This document shows, piece by piece, positions 29,756-40,394 of a DNA stretch of 64,000 nucleotides. Under the pieces are notes generated by a model. It was given only the letters and a program-made list of their open reading frames with translations. It had not been told where the DNA came from and searched no databases. Within the stretch, counting starts at the first letter, position 1, and every line of letters starts with the position of its first letter. The DNA is from Yponomeuta sedellus (Eukaryota > Arthropoda > Insecta > Lepidoptera > Yponomeutidae). A program made the translations under genes and the position numbers. The stretch spans positions 21,552,986 to 21,616,985 of the forward strand of contig OW203722.1 in the NCBI GenBank assembly GCA_934045075.1, written 5' to 3'.

Positions 29756-29984
29756 TTTCTTCTTAATTTTATGTTTTTTTTGTGTATTGCTGGTAGGTCT
29801 AGAATAGGTCGAAGGCTAATCAGTATGCCAATAAAGTTATTATTATTATTATTATTACTGAGAATTTAAGAGTTAATTTTCCGCAAGTATATTGTAAAAT
29901 AATGTGTTATTTTTAATTAATGGCGTTAGTTAACTCCGGATCGGCCCTTACATTAGTTTTCATAAAAATGCATATTTAATTATA

Positions 29985-30065
29985 TCTTTCTTTCAGACAT
30001 AGAGACGGACAGTGGACTCATAGTAATAGGGTCTTTCTTACCCTTTGCGTACGGAACCCCTAAAA
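29985..30065 (+). repeat. Short repeat ending 'gcgtacggaacccctaaaaa'
   Basis: 'gacatagagacggacagtgg', 'gactcatagtaatagggtc' and 'taccctttgcgtacggaacc' resemble a widespread lepidopteran repeat. Recognised by type; only one copy here. Confidence 0.4.
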
Positions 30066-30082
30066 AGTATTCATAATAATAA

Positions 30083-30475
30083 TAATATTGGCCTTTTGCA
30101 TCTACTTAATGAGATGATTTATACAGCGTCCAGTGGCATCGTCACTCACATTAGATGGGTGAAGGGACCGCTCCGACGCTGTAGTGCCTGGGACATGGTT
30201 TTTATAGATGTTGTAGGCTTGCCCAGCACCTATACCATCCTGACAGCTTGGTCGGCCTAGCCCACAGGAAAGTCTAGTCAATACGTGCGGAGCCAACCAA
30301 GCCGCGGGTTTCCTCCCGATGTTTTCCTTCACCGTTAGCGTGTGGCATTGCGACTACAAATTCGCAAATGTACGTAACTTTGAAATTAAACAAAGTCATT
30401 GGTATATGCCCGCACTCGGGATCGAGCCCGGGGCTCTCGCTTGCCAGTCCATGGTTCTACCCACTTAGCTACCAC
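30083..30475 (-). repeat. C-SINE copy 1
   Basis: Reversed: the 3' end is at the left ('aatattggccttttgcatct'), then 'cagcgtccagtggcatcgtc', 'gacgctgtagtgcctgggac' and 'ggtcggcctagcccacagg'. A shared G-SINE-like stretch ('aatgtacgtaac') follows, with the tRNA-like head at 30405-30475 (B-box-like 'cactcgggatcgagcccg'). The 24-bp minisatellite begins at its very end. About 95% alike by eye to the 58.5-kb copy. Confidence 0.8.
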
Positions 30476-31297
30476 CGCTCTAAAAAGTAAGCAAAGCACC
30501 GCTCTAAAAAGTAAGCAAAGCGCTGCTCTAAAAAGTAAGCAAAGCACCGCTCTAAAAAGTAAGCAAAGCACCGCTCTAAAAAGTAAGCAAAGCACCGCTC
30601 TAGAAAGTAAGCAAAACACAGCTCTAAAAAGTAAGCATAGCACCGCTCTAAAAAGTAAGAAAAGCACCGCTCTAAAAAGTAAGAAAAGCAATGCTCTAAA
30701 AAGTAAGAAAAGCACTGCTCTAAAAAGTAAGCAAAGCACCGCTCTAAAAAGTAAGCAAAGCACCGCTCTAAAAAGTAAGAAAAGCACTGCTCTAAAAAGT
30801 AAGCAAAGCACCGCTCTAAAAAGTAAGCATAGCACCGCTCTAAAAAGTAAGAAAAGCACCGCTCTAAAAAGTAAGCAAAGCACCGCTCTAAAAAGTAAGC
30901 AAAGCACCGCTCTAAAAAATAAGCAAACCACCGCTCTAGAAAGTAAGCAAAGCGCCGCTCTAAAAAGTAAGCAAAGCACCGCTCTAAAAAGTAAGCAAAG
31001 CACCGCTCTAAAAAGTAAGCTTACCGCCCCTCTAAAAAGTAAGCAAAACACAGCTCTAAAAAGTAAGCAAACCACCGCTCTAAAAAGTAAGCAAAGCACC
31101 GCTCTAAAAAGTAAGCAAAGCACCGCTCTAAAAAGTAAGCAAACCGCCGCTCTAAAAAGTAAGCAAAACACTGCTCTAAAAAGTAAGCAAAGCGCCGCTC
31201 TAAAAAGTAAGCAAAGCACCGCTCTAAAAAGTAAGCAAAGCACCGCTCTAAAAATTAAGAAAAGCACTGCTCTAAAAAGTAAGCAAAGCACCGCTCC
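30473..31297. repeat. 24-bp minisatellite, about 34 units
   Basis: The unit is CACCGCTCTAAAAAGTAAGC plus AAAG. Variation is concentrated at a few sites (GC/GA before AAAG; CACC/CGCC/CACT/CACA). Because 24 is divisible by 3 and the unit lacks stops in two frames, it yields ~300-codon open frames on both strands, with octapeptides TALKSKQS (plus) and AVLCLLFR (minus). There is no sign of selection for either. Single units at 27.7 kb suggest where the seed lay. Confidence 0.95.
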
Positions 31298-31299
31298 TC

Positions 31300-32635
31300 A
31301 AAGTACTCATAGGAACCTTAATATTTGAAGTCAAAAAGCCGATAGGAGACACTTAAAGTGCTCACCTATAAATCTCGGCCCGAAAACGTCCTTTCGCCAC
31401 CACTAAGCCTGCTAGATATGCTATGCAAATTAACGATACTTCACTCGGCAGAGGGAGCCATTCATTAATAAGTGGTCCTCGAATCTACGAGGCGATGGCT
31501 CTCGAATCTACTGTAAGTAGGGGAAGAATACTTCAACGTAATTCAGATGGGAATGACCAGCTATCCGTATACGGTATTGAGATACCTTCAATGCTGCATT
31601 TAGCAAGACTTTAATAAACGTATCTGTGAGATAAACTAACAAGGAACTTTTTACCTGCTTACTATGGTTAAGCTCTGCAAATTAGAGCGAAACCTGGTCG
31701 GACTCTTCCAACATTTTTTTTTAAATATGGATCCGGAATTAAGTTAACCATTTGTACTGCCTACGGGTTTTAGCACAATTACAACAAGGAACTTACCAAA
31801 AAGTCGTAGACTAACATCGGTATCATGTCTAATTACTATGTCAGAGGTCGTGGGATCGATCTTCGCTAGAGGCATATTATACATTCGTAAAAATGGCCTC
31901 AGTCTGACCTAGCTAACGTAGCACAGGGTAGCCCAGTTTGAGATCAAGACAGATTATGTTAATATATTTTTTTTCTTTATTATGGTATTAATAATCTAAC
32001 AACGTGAATATTAAGTGCTCTTCGTTGACTTTTTAGTACCTCCTCTTTACTTTACTCAGCGTGTTTTCTTCAAGATAACCCAGATTTGAACTGTGTAATC
32101 GGTGAGTTTTAACACTAGGACGTCACAATTTTAGTAATAATAAGAATCTGGGTAGGTGGCATATGGAACGACACTTAAGTCCGGATTCAGTGACTTGTTT
32201 TTTGTCGGATGAGTCCGATCAGGTTTTGCACTGTTTTGGGGAGTATAAATGAAGCCCGCGTTACCCATTGCCCGTCTTTGACTAAAACCACATTCCAACA
32301 AGAAATACTTCAAATGTCTCAGTAAATACGCTAAAGCATCTAATACAAATGCAGACATGACTGTGTAGCCTTTGTCACAATATGATTCTTAATTTAATTA
32401 GGTTAAGGTAGATTTTAGTTTGCGACAAAGGGGTAGAGCATACTAGAATCTACCTGAACTACGCTAGACAAACTTTAATCTCTGAACAAATATGCCAATC
32501 GCCATTTTGGTTGTACTCGTAGTAGAGCACACCTTGACACAAAGGGGCAACAGGGGAAGTATTGCTCAGTTTTGTTGTATTATTTATTATTAAGTTATTA
32601 TGTATCTTAATCTAGTTTAAATAAAAAAATGCAGT
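31300..32635. other. Unassigned sequence
   Basis: No recognised repeat or exon across about 1.3 kb. The largest frames (75 codons or fewer) have no known motif. Confidence 0.35.
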
Positions 32636-32637
32636 TT

Positions 32638-32800
32638 TAGTAGCAATACCACTCGCAAATGTAAAAGGAAAATCGTGTGGGAACCTGTGTGTCTGAGGTG
32701 TTAAAATACCTCAGCGCTTGAGTAATTAAGCTCATACTCTCTCGCTATTAGAGGGCATGTGCCCTGCAGTGGGACGTCTATAAGCTACGTAAAAAATGCC
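32638..32800 (+). repeat. G-SINE
   Basis: 'agtagcaataccactcgcaa', 'tcgtgtgggaacctgtgtg', 'atacctcagcgcttgagta' and 'gccctgcagtgggacgtcta'. A short internal deletion removes the 'ggtgggcacg' part. Confidence 0.75.
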
Positions 32801-32824
32801 ATTAGCCAGTTTCATTATTTAGAT

Positions 32825-33357
32825 CAGTGGTTCTTAATCTTTTAGTCATGTGGGACCATTTAAAGATTCCAAATTTCTGTCTCGTTAGGACCACTTAGTT
32901 GCTTTATTGGTGATATACAAATATAAATAAATAAAGGAAAATAAATAAAAAAACCCGCATAATTTTATGATTAACACTCATTTAATTCTTCTTCTTTTTC
33001 AGGTTATATTATATAGTCCACTGCTGGACATAGCCCTCCCCTAATGAGCGCCATAGCGCCCTGTCTTCAGCTTGCCGCATCCAGCATCTGCCGGCGGTTT
33101 TTCGCAGATCATCATCCCACCTGGTCGGAGGGCGACCTACACTACGTTTGCCGAGTCACGGTCTCAACTCAAGAACACTCCTTATTTTACTCCAATGGTA
33201 GTCGGTTCTTCGCTAGATATAGCCAGCCCGCTGTCACTTCAGTACTCTAATTCTCTGAGCTCATTTAATTATCATTTCGCAACCTAATTTTCGCGGACCA
33301 CTTGAAATGCTCCCACAGACCACCAGTGGTCCGCGGACCATCGGTTAAGAACCACTG
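32825..33357. mobile_element. hAT-like MITE with nested RTE end
   Basis: The ends are CAGTGGTTCTTAATCTTTTA and, reversed, CAGTGGTTCTTAACCGATGG. Flanks are ATTTAGAT (32817-32824) and ATTTAGAC (33358-33365), an 8-bp target duplication with one change. CAGTGGTTCTTAA-type ends and 8-bp duplications are typical of hAT elements. The interior 'gtggtccgcggaccat' is a palindrome often seen in such MITEs. Without the nested insertion the element is about 250 bp. Confidence 0.9.
32988..33259 (-). mobile_element. RTE LINE 3' end nested in the hAT-like MITE
   Basis: CTCATTTAATT flanks it (32977-32987 and 33260-33270), an 11-bp target duplication. It has a reversed CTTCTTCTTTTTC tail, 'agtccactgctggacatagc', 'cgccatagcgccctgtcttc' and 'agcttgccgcatccagc'. 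This shows the RTE family moving by target-primed insertion of 5'-truncated copies. Confidence 0.9.
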
Positions 33358-33369
33358 ATTTAGACGAAT

Positions 33370-34320
33370 GCTAACTCCCAGACTAGGCAGAGCCTGTCTT
33401 GTGGGAGAGAAGTATTGTTTAACAGGTTTAAATGTATGCAGTTGTAATAATAACATACTGTAAAAACGTTCTCGAAAATGTTCACTAAGTAAATACTTAA
33501 GTAACATTCTGTCACGCTCGAAAAGACAGCACTACCGTTATGCACTTACTCAGCGAAATTCTCAATTCAGAAACTGGCCCTCAGCCATCCAAAATTGAGA
33601 TTAGGCCCAGTCATGCTCATTCGTAGCCTTTTCGAAGTAAAGCATCAAAATTACAAAGCCTTGTAAGATATACTTAGAACGCACAAGGAACTCAAATTTA
33701 CTGTAACAAGCTCGACATTAAATCAACCGAGGTCCCTTCAGCAACAAAGAGCGAAGATATGACCGCTATTCCTACAATAATAGGGTCCATTATAAATGGG
33801 TATTATCATACAGTGATGAGTAAACATTTTCCTTCCATTGTCGACGTCGCAATTGTGTTGAATCATAACATTGGGGTTGATCCCAACGGACTCGTTGGAA
33901 ATTGGCTAACAAATTCGGTGACGTTTTCATCTCTATAAAGCTTTCAAGTTATACATTGTATTGTATCAAATTGTATGCTATGTTAATAAAGTGAACACAA
34001 ATACTAATAATGTAAATAATATTCCGGATAAAAGGCAGTTCTCAAAAATACTGTATGATGGGCATTGGTTGCTTTGATTTGCTTATTATATATTTTGTTG
34101 ATGTTAAGATTCGGCAGTCTAGGTTAATATAATTATTTGTTTTGATGTTGTAAACACACGAACCTGTTACTTTCTAGGTAGCTATAAGTGAAAACCTTTA
34201 AATGACTTTTTGCTGCTATATTGTACAATTTACCCTCCATTTTGCTGTATTAGTCGATGGTTTTCCAAAAATCCAATAAATACATATAAATACATTAAAA
34301 ATAAAATGAACGAACCAAAC
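33370..34320. other. Unassigned sequence
   Basis: No recognised gene or repeat. Confidence 0.35.
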
Positions 34321-34445
34321 GGAGATGGCGGGACGACCTCACGACCTTTCAGCCGGACTGGCAGGAAGTGGCCATGAACAGGGAGGAATGGAAGACAAAA
34401 GGGGAGGCCTTTGCCATGCAGTGGGACACAATCGAGGCTAAATAA
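34311..34445 (+). pseudogene. Non-LTR retrotransposon C-terminus, 5'-truncated
   Basis: The frame from 34323 reads RWRDDLTTFQPDWQEVAMNR, then EEWKTKGEAFAMQW, and stops at 34443-34445. RWRDDL plus W..LA..R..W...GEA...QW is the typical end of RTE-type polymerase proteins. An A-rich tail follows directly. The frame is intact for its remaining 40 residues, so the insertion is fairly young. Confidence 0.7.
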
Positions 34446-34504
34446 AAAAAAACTTATTATTTTGTTTTATTTCCTGGTACTGACTTTTTAAGTGCGTAGT
34501 GACT

Positions 34505-34689
34505 TTTTTATGCTATGTGTGTTTGGTTTATATACTGTGAATAGTGTGTATAGGGTGTTCAGAGTGTATAGGGTATAGAGTGTAGTTAAAGTTTTGATTA
34601 ATGTTTAAAGTTAATGATTTCTTATACATAATATAAGAAATCATGATTGTATTCTTTTTCTGGTGGTTCAATAAAGTGTTTTCTATCTA
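34505..34689 (+). repeat. LINE 3' tail, copy 1 of a tandem pair
   Basis: 'gtgtgtatagggtgttcaga', 'gtgtatagggtatagagtgt', a hairpin at 34612-34643, 'ttgtattctttttctggtgg' and 'caataaagtgttttctatct'. Copy 2 is at 35021-35190. Confidence 0.7.
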
Positions 34690-35012
34690 CAGCAGAGCCT
34701 CGACAATCCGAACACCGAAAATTTATACCCTGCTCGGATGTACGAAGCGTTCAGATTATAGTATGTAGGCATTTTGAAAGGCATTTTTCGAAATAAAACA
34801 TTTTTTTTCATTATAATGTATGTACATTATATATTTATTAGCAAAACAGTGCGTGGCGGAAGAACAAGCGATACGTGTACTACCTAAAACGCACTGCGTG
34901 GTACTGCGAGACAGAAACTGTGGGAGACGACGGTTGCGCAGGCTTGAGGGGGGTCGTTCGGATTATAGAGGCGTTCGGACTAGCTGGGGTACGGATAATC
35001 GAGGCCTTGCTG
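34690..35012. mobile_element. pogo-like MITE, 323 bp
   Basis: TA flanks both ends (34688-34689 and 35013-35014). The ends are CAGCAGAGCCTCGACAATCC and, reversed, CAGCAAGGCCTCGATTATCC. Ends of the CAG...CCTCGATTATCCG form with TA duplication are typical of pogo/Tigger-type elements. No transposase; a 71-codon frame inside is chance. Confidence 0.85.
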
Positions 35013-35020
35013 TATCTATC

Positions 35021-35190
35021 GTGTATATAGGGTGAATAGTGTGTATAGGGTGTTCAGAGTGTATATATAGGGTATAGAGTGTAGTTAAAGTTAAAAGAAT
35101 ACAACCATGAATTCTTATACCTAATATAAGAAATCATAGTTGTATTCTTTTTCTGGTAGTGCAATAAAGTGTTCTCTATCTATTCATTCA
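35021..35190 (+). repeat. LINE 3' tail, copy 2, with long hairpin
   Basis: Repeats the 34.5-kb tail. At 35094-35149 AAGAATACAAC...TTCTTATA pairs with TATAAGAA...GTTGTATTCTT, an imperfect stem of about 25 bp with a 5-nt loop. Ends 'caataaagtgttctctatct'. Confidence 0.7.
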
Positions 35191-35910
35191 TAATCTTAGG
35201 GCAGACAAACATTTTACATAGTTAAAAAAAGTCAAATCAAATAAGTAAATAAACTTATTTTGTTGATAGAACAATCTCATAATCATTGCCATTTTGATTG
35301 TTTTAATATAAACACTTTTTTAACTATGATAAGGGTATTTAAATTAATGACCATTTCAATTTGTAGGGAGACGGAGTGAGATGTAATTTATTCGGTTGCA
35401 GAGGCAAAGATAAATTTTAAGTCATTGAGCGAGGGAGTTCTCGCTTTGAACGTACAAAAACCGTTGGTTAAGAAGAACCCGTCTCTAAACATTGTTACTA
35501 AGCCATGTATATAAACCAGACGAAGCGTTTCAGTACTAGGTACTCTGTCTAGGCGCACAGTGTGCCAGGCCAAGTTTTAACGTTGTTAGGCGTTCTGCTT
35601 ACAGGAGAGGTGGAAGGACCTACCGTTGTCCGCTGCTACAGAGAAGTCAATGTTTAAATATTAAACGGGTCTTATCACGATTATTTATTAGGTACAAGCT
35701 ACTCAATACTTCGTCGAGTAGTTGGGTTATATATATTATACTTTCTTAAATGACAAATAATGTATAATTATCGTTATGGACCCTGACGGGGACAGCAAAA
35801 GTCTTACAACTAAAATCTTATAACCACCACATTCGTTCTAACTGTTTAGTTTCAACAATTTATCTTAAGAGTTGGTTAGTATCTAATAATCATTACGAGT
35901 AAAAATTAAT
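35190..35910. other. Mostly unassigned; P-tail piece at 35660-35696
   Basis: 'atattaaacgggtcttatca' and 'gattatttattaggtac' are half of the 635-733 palindrome sequence. Otherwise no features. Confidence 0.4.
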
Positions 35911-35914
35911 CCAT

Positions 35915-36240
35915 CGAAAGGTTGTCGAGAAGAGATCGCTCTAAGCGAAAAGATTGGCAATCGCCTTGCTTAGATTTAAGAAATCGTGATTGTGTTATTT
36001 TTTCTGGCTGTCCAATAAAGTGTTCTCTATCAGTATCTATCTAGACCACGTTCTAAAGAGCCAGACCACAAGGGAATGCGATATTAGGACCTGTTAAGTT
36101 CCTGCTTGCAACTCACAGTTTTATTAAGTCCTGTTCAGTGCGTGCTGCCCGTATATGGAACGGTCCACCCAATTCTATCTGGGAGACTCCATAATATGTT
36201 GCTGTCTTAAAAGCAAAATTGAAAGAGCAATGGAATAGAA
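35915..36240 (+). pseudogene. LINE 3' tail followed by another LINE C-terminal scrap
   Basis: 35915-36045 has 'aaaggttgtcgagaagagat', 'cgctctaagcgaaaagattg' and 'caataaagtgttctctatca', a LINE 3' end. 36120-36200 translates as HSFIKSCSVRAARIWNGPPN, resembling the 'SF..RAARLWN.LP' end of CR1/Jockey-type polymerases. It is then broken by frameshifts. Confidence 0.55.
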
Positions 36241-36365
36241 AAGAAAAAAAACCTTACTTTACTATTACGATAGTTTTTTTCTTCATATCCTTTATCTATG
36301 TGTTTAGTTTTTATGTATTTAGTAACGTATTGCATTAATTGTTTTATTTTTAGGTCTATGCCATC

Positions 36366-36718
36366 ATCATTATCAATCCATTATGTCCCCATCGAGGGGC
36401 ACAGGTCTCTTCCTTAAGGAAGGTATATGCCATACTCCACCACGGGGCTCACGTCCGGATTGGTGGAGGCTTGCAAGACTAGTGGCTTGTCTTACTGTCA
36501 GAAGTTTTCAAGCCGCCCTAAGGCCTCTGACTTGGCTTACGACTGCCACCTATTGACGACAGCCGGCACCAACTGCTTAGCGTGCCTTGCAAAGCACGGA
36601 ATCGCTTGGAAAAATGCCAATATTATAGACGGTTTGTCCATCCATGCACTGAACGTGTCCTGTGTTGCTTAACCTTCGTAATTGTTTAAGATCACTCAGG
36701 CAGCCGGGGCTATGAGTG
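36366..36718 (-). mobile_element. R5S SINE, subfamily 2
   Basis: 'tccattatgtccccatcgag', 'ggattggtggaggcttgcaa', 'ctgacttggcttacgactg' and 'gtgttgcttaaccttcgtaa', with the head end at the right ('gatcactcaggcagccgggg'). The head differs from subfamily 1 ('ttaaccttcg' in place of 'ttaaccaagtga'), giving a distinct lineage shared with the 63-kb copies. Confidence 0.75.
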
Positions 36719-37290
36719 ATTCTCTGTTTAGGTATATGTAATTATTTGAAATTTATTATAGCCTCTAAATATTTATAGCACGTGTCACGGGTGCGAGAGA
36801 TTCTTCTAGTCTGGAAGCCGATTCTTGTTCGACTCTGAGACAAGTTTTCGGGTAAGACTGTGCATACATTTACAGGAACCGTTCAGAGACATTTTCAACC
36901 CACGTCTGTCTTTGAAGTTACGTTACGGGACCGAAAGTTTGCACAGAGGTTTTGGCTTCGTTTGAAACCTCATCTGAAATAATTACAGCTTTTTTGCTTT
37001 ACTGAGTTTAAGGCTGTGGTTAATTATAATTAATCATACAAACGAGCTTACATAAATAATTATGTACGCCGAAATAATGACGTAACATTTACATAATATA
37101 GGCACATACATTGCTTCTGGCCCCACACTAGGATACCCTGTGTTGTGGAAACGAGAAACAACGACATCACAGACATGTAAACATCTAAGACCTGGGTTTT
37201 TTGTCGTTACAGAGTTACAGAGGCCGTACTACACTAAATTATTTAAGATAAGATAAGAATATTCTTTATTGTACACTGGAAGAGTTGTAC
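36719..37290. repeat. Local duplication, copy 1
   Basis: Runs from 'tctctgtttaggtatatgta' through 'cacgtgtcacgggtgcgaga', a Z-SINE piece (37081-37230) and a CR1-like LINE end (37243-37280). All of this recurs in the same order in copy 2. Confidence 0.9.
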
Positions 37291-37303
37291 ACTAGAGAAT
37301 CTC

Positions 37304-37966
37304 TGATTCTCTGTTTAGGTATATGTAATTATCTGAAATTTATTATAGCCTCTAAATATTTATAGCACGTGTCACGGGTGCGAGAGATTCTTCTAGTCTG
37401 GAAGCCGATTCTTGTTCGACTCTGAAACAAGTTTTCGGGCTTACCCGAAAACTTGTCTCAGAGTCGAACAAGAATCGAACTGTCTTACAGTCTTAACTGT
37501 GCATACATTTACAGGAACATTTACAGGAGTCGAACAGTCTTAACTGTGCATACATTTACAGGAACCGTTCAGAGACATTTTCAACCCACGTCTGTCTTTG
37601 AAGTTACGTTACGGGACCGAAAGTTTGCACAGAGGTTTTGGCTTCGTTTGAAACCTCATCTAAAATAATTACAGCTCTTTTGCTTTACTGAGTTTAAGGC
37701 TGTGGTTAATTATAATTAATCATACAAACGTGCTTACATAAATAATTATGTACGCCGAAATAATGACGTAACATTTACATAATATAGGCACATACATTGC
37801 TTCTGGCCCCACACTAGGATACCCTGTGTTGTGGAAACGAGATACAACGACATCACAGACATGTAAACATCTAAGACCTGGGTTTTTTGTCGTTACAGAG
37901 TTACAGAGGCCGTACTACACTAAATTATTTAAGATAAGATAAGAATATTCTTTATTGTACACTGGA
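37304..37966. repeat. Local duplication, copy 2, with ~99-bp fold-back insertion
   Basis: Offset from copy 1 is 587 bp at its start and 686 bp at its end, so about 99 bp was gained. The gain lies at about 37440-37560, where 'actgtgcatacatttacagg' is also repeated. The CR1-like end in this copy leads into the full LINE fragment at 37.92-39.35 kb, so copy 2 probably holds the original LINE insertion. Confidence 0.88.
37407..37476. repeat. Fold-back hairpin, 33-bp arms
   Basis: 37407-37439 and 37444-37476 are reverse complements with one mismatch and a 4-nt loop (core CTTGTTCGACTCTGA). At the mismatch, the inverted arm matches duplication copy 1 rather than its own neighbour. It was therefore made before that base changed, or templated from copy 1. 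Confidence 0.92.
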
Positions 37967-39354
37967 AAAACAATAAATACAAAACAATTACAAATATTCA
38001 ATTTCCCAATTTCTTTCAGAAATTCAACAAGCAATTTCTTCCAGACAACCTTACGATGGAAAGTTGCTGAAGGAAATTAGAAAGACGGGTAGCCAGTGCA
38101 AATTTAAATATTGATACATACTTATACTTAATAATAATACACTTACATACCGTTACTTATAAAAACTTATAATTTATTATAAACATACATATATATATCT
38201 TATAATAAAGTTCTCCATAAGACAAGGAAAGTAATAACCTACACACAAGAGGACAACATTTTAATGACTATACTGATAAATAAAGATCACAAACTCTGCT
38301 TTTGAAGACAGCTGGGGCTGGAGAGCGCCTTATTGAGACCGGCAGATTATTCCACAGTCGGGCGGCCCTTACCGCAAATGAGTTGCCCAAGAACCTCGTA
38401 GAGTGATTTGGCGTCTTCAGCATTAGAGTCAGGTCAGACCGCAGTGCCCGGCTATGGGAATCGCTGAGGTAAACAAAGCGCTCTTTGAGATAAGTCGGAG
38501 AGGCTGGATTAAACAGTACTGAATAAAGAAGTGAGAGGATGTGAGCATTCCTACGAGAACGAATGGAGAGCCACTTGAGCTTAGTGCGGTATTCGGACAC
38601 GTGGTCATATTTGCGCAAGCCAAATATGAACCTTATAGCGAAGTTTTGGAGGCGCTCAAGTTTATTAAGTTGCTCTTCAGTCAAATCAAGATAGCTGGCA
38701 TCAGCATAGTCGAGGATGGGAGCAACAGAGATTGCGCAAGTGCAATTTTGGTCGCAGTGGGCAGGAAATTCCGTAACCTTCTCAGAGAGGCCGCTGAAGC
38801 GAATATTTTCCGACTCACCTCCGCCAGCTGCGGAGACCAAGACCAGCACCTGTCGATAATGATCCCCAAGTTCTTTACCTTCTCACTGAACGGAATTATT
38901 ATATTGTCGAACTGCACCCGTGGGAGCTGTTCCCACTTGACCCTCGAAACCATTCTAGGACTGCCAACCACAATCACCTGCGTCTTAGAGGGATTAACCC
39001 TCAAGCCATGACATAAACTCCATTCTAAAATGCAGTCCAGATCAGCATTTGTTTCAGCAATTGCCAGTGGCAGACTATCTACAGGACATTGCGTATAAAT
39101 TTGGAGATCGTCTGCATAAAGGTGGTAAGAAGAAGATAGATTTATGGATATACTATTGATAAAAATTGCAAAGAGAAGAGGAGACAACACGCCACCTTGC
39201 GGGACACCGGCAGTAGTATCAGACCAAGTGGAGAAGGATTCATCAATTCGTATACGTTGCCGGCGCCCATGCAAGTAACTACGAAACCAGTCAATCACCT
39301 TTGGAGATATGTTGAGAGAACACATTATACCTAGCAGAATGTCGAAGTCCATTA
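37923..39354 (-). mobile_element. CR1/Jockey-like LINE, 5'-truncated, 3' end complete
   Basis: Reading on the minus strand: reverse transcriptase palm to C-terminus (39352-38268), 3' UTR with 'cgtaaggttgtctggaagaa' near 38055, poly(A) signal region 'tgtacaataaagaatattc', and a TTATC tail. It is the source family for the short ends at 1.28, 8.5, 16.1, 16.3 and 37.2 kb. Confidence 0.85.
38268..39352 (-). pseudogene. CR1/Jockey-like reverse transcriptase, frameshifted
   Basis: Frame 1 (39352-38681) has IDWFRSYLHGRRQRIRI, then GVPQGGVLSPLLFAIFIN (RT motif B) and YHLYADDLQIY (catalytic YADD, motif C), then SKTQVIVVGS. A one-base loss near 38718 moves the frame. The continuation (to 38268) reads ILDYADASYLDLTEEQLNKL, KWLSIRSRRNAHILSLLYS, YLKERF and RAARLWNNLPVSIR before the stop. 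Upstream RT motifs and any endonuclease are lost by 5' truncation just above MDFDILLG. The domain order and C-terminal LWN.LP..IR place it in the CR1/Jockey group. It cannot produce a working enzyme. Confidence 0.88.
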
Positions 39355-39359
39355 TTTAG

Positions 39360-39750
39360 TTATTTGCCCACTTAGGTAGAACTAGTAAGAGGCTATATTT
39401 GTTTCGAATCTCTCATTTCGTTTCGATTTATATAATCATTATTAATCATGATCGAGCTTAATTGGAATTGGAAGGAGTATTAGAAAACCATCTCATTCCG
39501 TTCAGTTATTGTAAACAAAAACATGATTTAGAAAATAAGTAATGTTAAAAAATATGGTGATAAAGATGTTTCTCCGCCTAAGTAATAAAAATTACTCTGT
39601 AATTTCAGCCAATTACAAAAACGGTTGATACAAATCGATCGGCGAAAACCGTGACGTCACGGATGACGTTATAAATTATAATTAACATATGAGGTAATTA
39701 TCAATATTCAAATTATCGCATAAGAGAATGTTTGTGATCCGTTCATCTTA
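39360..39750. other. Unassigned AT-rich sequence
   Basis: No features recognised. Confidence 0.35.
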
Positions 39751-39754
39751 CATG

Positions 39755-40045
39755 ATCGTCATCATCATTTAGCCACAAGAAGTCAACTGCTGGTGATAGG
39801 CCTTCTCCATGGAATTAAAAACAAACCGGTTGGAAGCGGCTTGCATCTAGCGACATTCTGCTACTTGAATGAGATCTTCTGTCCATATTGTGGCTGGTCG
39901 TTCTACGCTGCACTTACCGATTGTGTGCTCTTTATTCGAGAACTGTTTGGCCTCATCAGCCATAGGTTTTGCGTGATATGTGCTCCGCCCATTGCCATTT
40001 CGACTTAATAATCCGTTAAAAATAATGTGCTCCATTAGTGAAGAA
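39755..40045. repeat. Possible LINE 3' end fragment
   Basis: 'agaagtcaactgctggtgat' and 'aggccttctccatgg' have the layout of lepidopteran RTE-type ends ('actgctgg.cataggcctcc'). Orientation would be minus. One copy only. Confidence 0.35.
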
Positions 40046-40394
40046 AAAGATAAGTTTTTTATTAAAAAACTAAAGTTACAAAACTTTAGTACGGAAAATA
40101 TAATTATGGTTTTAGTTTCCTTGTGAAGTATTATATGCTCTTTGTGTTATAAATGCGATGTCTCACTCCAATCCATTTTAATTTTTTATCAATATTCAAG
40201 TTCGATCAACACGTTAGTGAGAAAAATGTCATTTACTTCAAAAAATATTTTTGCTTTTTTATGAGGTTATGTCCGTTGTGGTATAAATGCAATCTTTCTT
40301 TTCAAAGTAATTGCAATGTTTGTACCCGAAGCGAAAATGATTGCTAGAATCGTGGCATGTGGCAAACCTACTCCTCCGAAATAGAGGCGTATCT

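Noticed and set aside
30386..31328. ~300-codon frames on both strands with octapeptide repeats, as possible structural proteins
   Set aside because: A 24-bp stop-free unit produces such frames automatically on both strands. No start context, signal peptide or flanking coding sequence supports translation.
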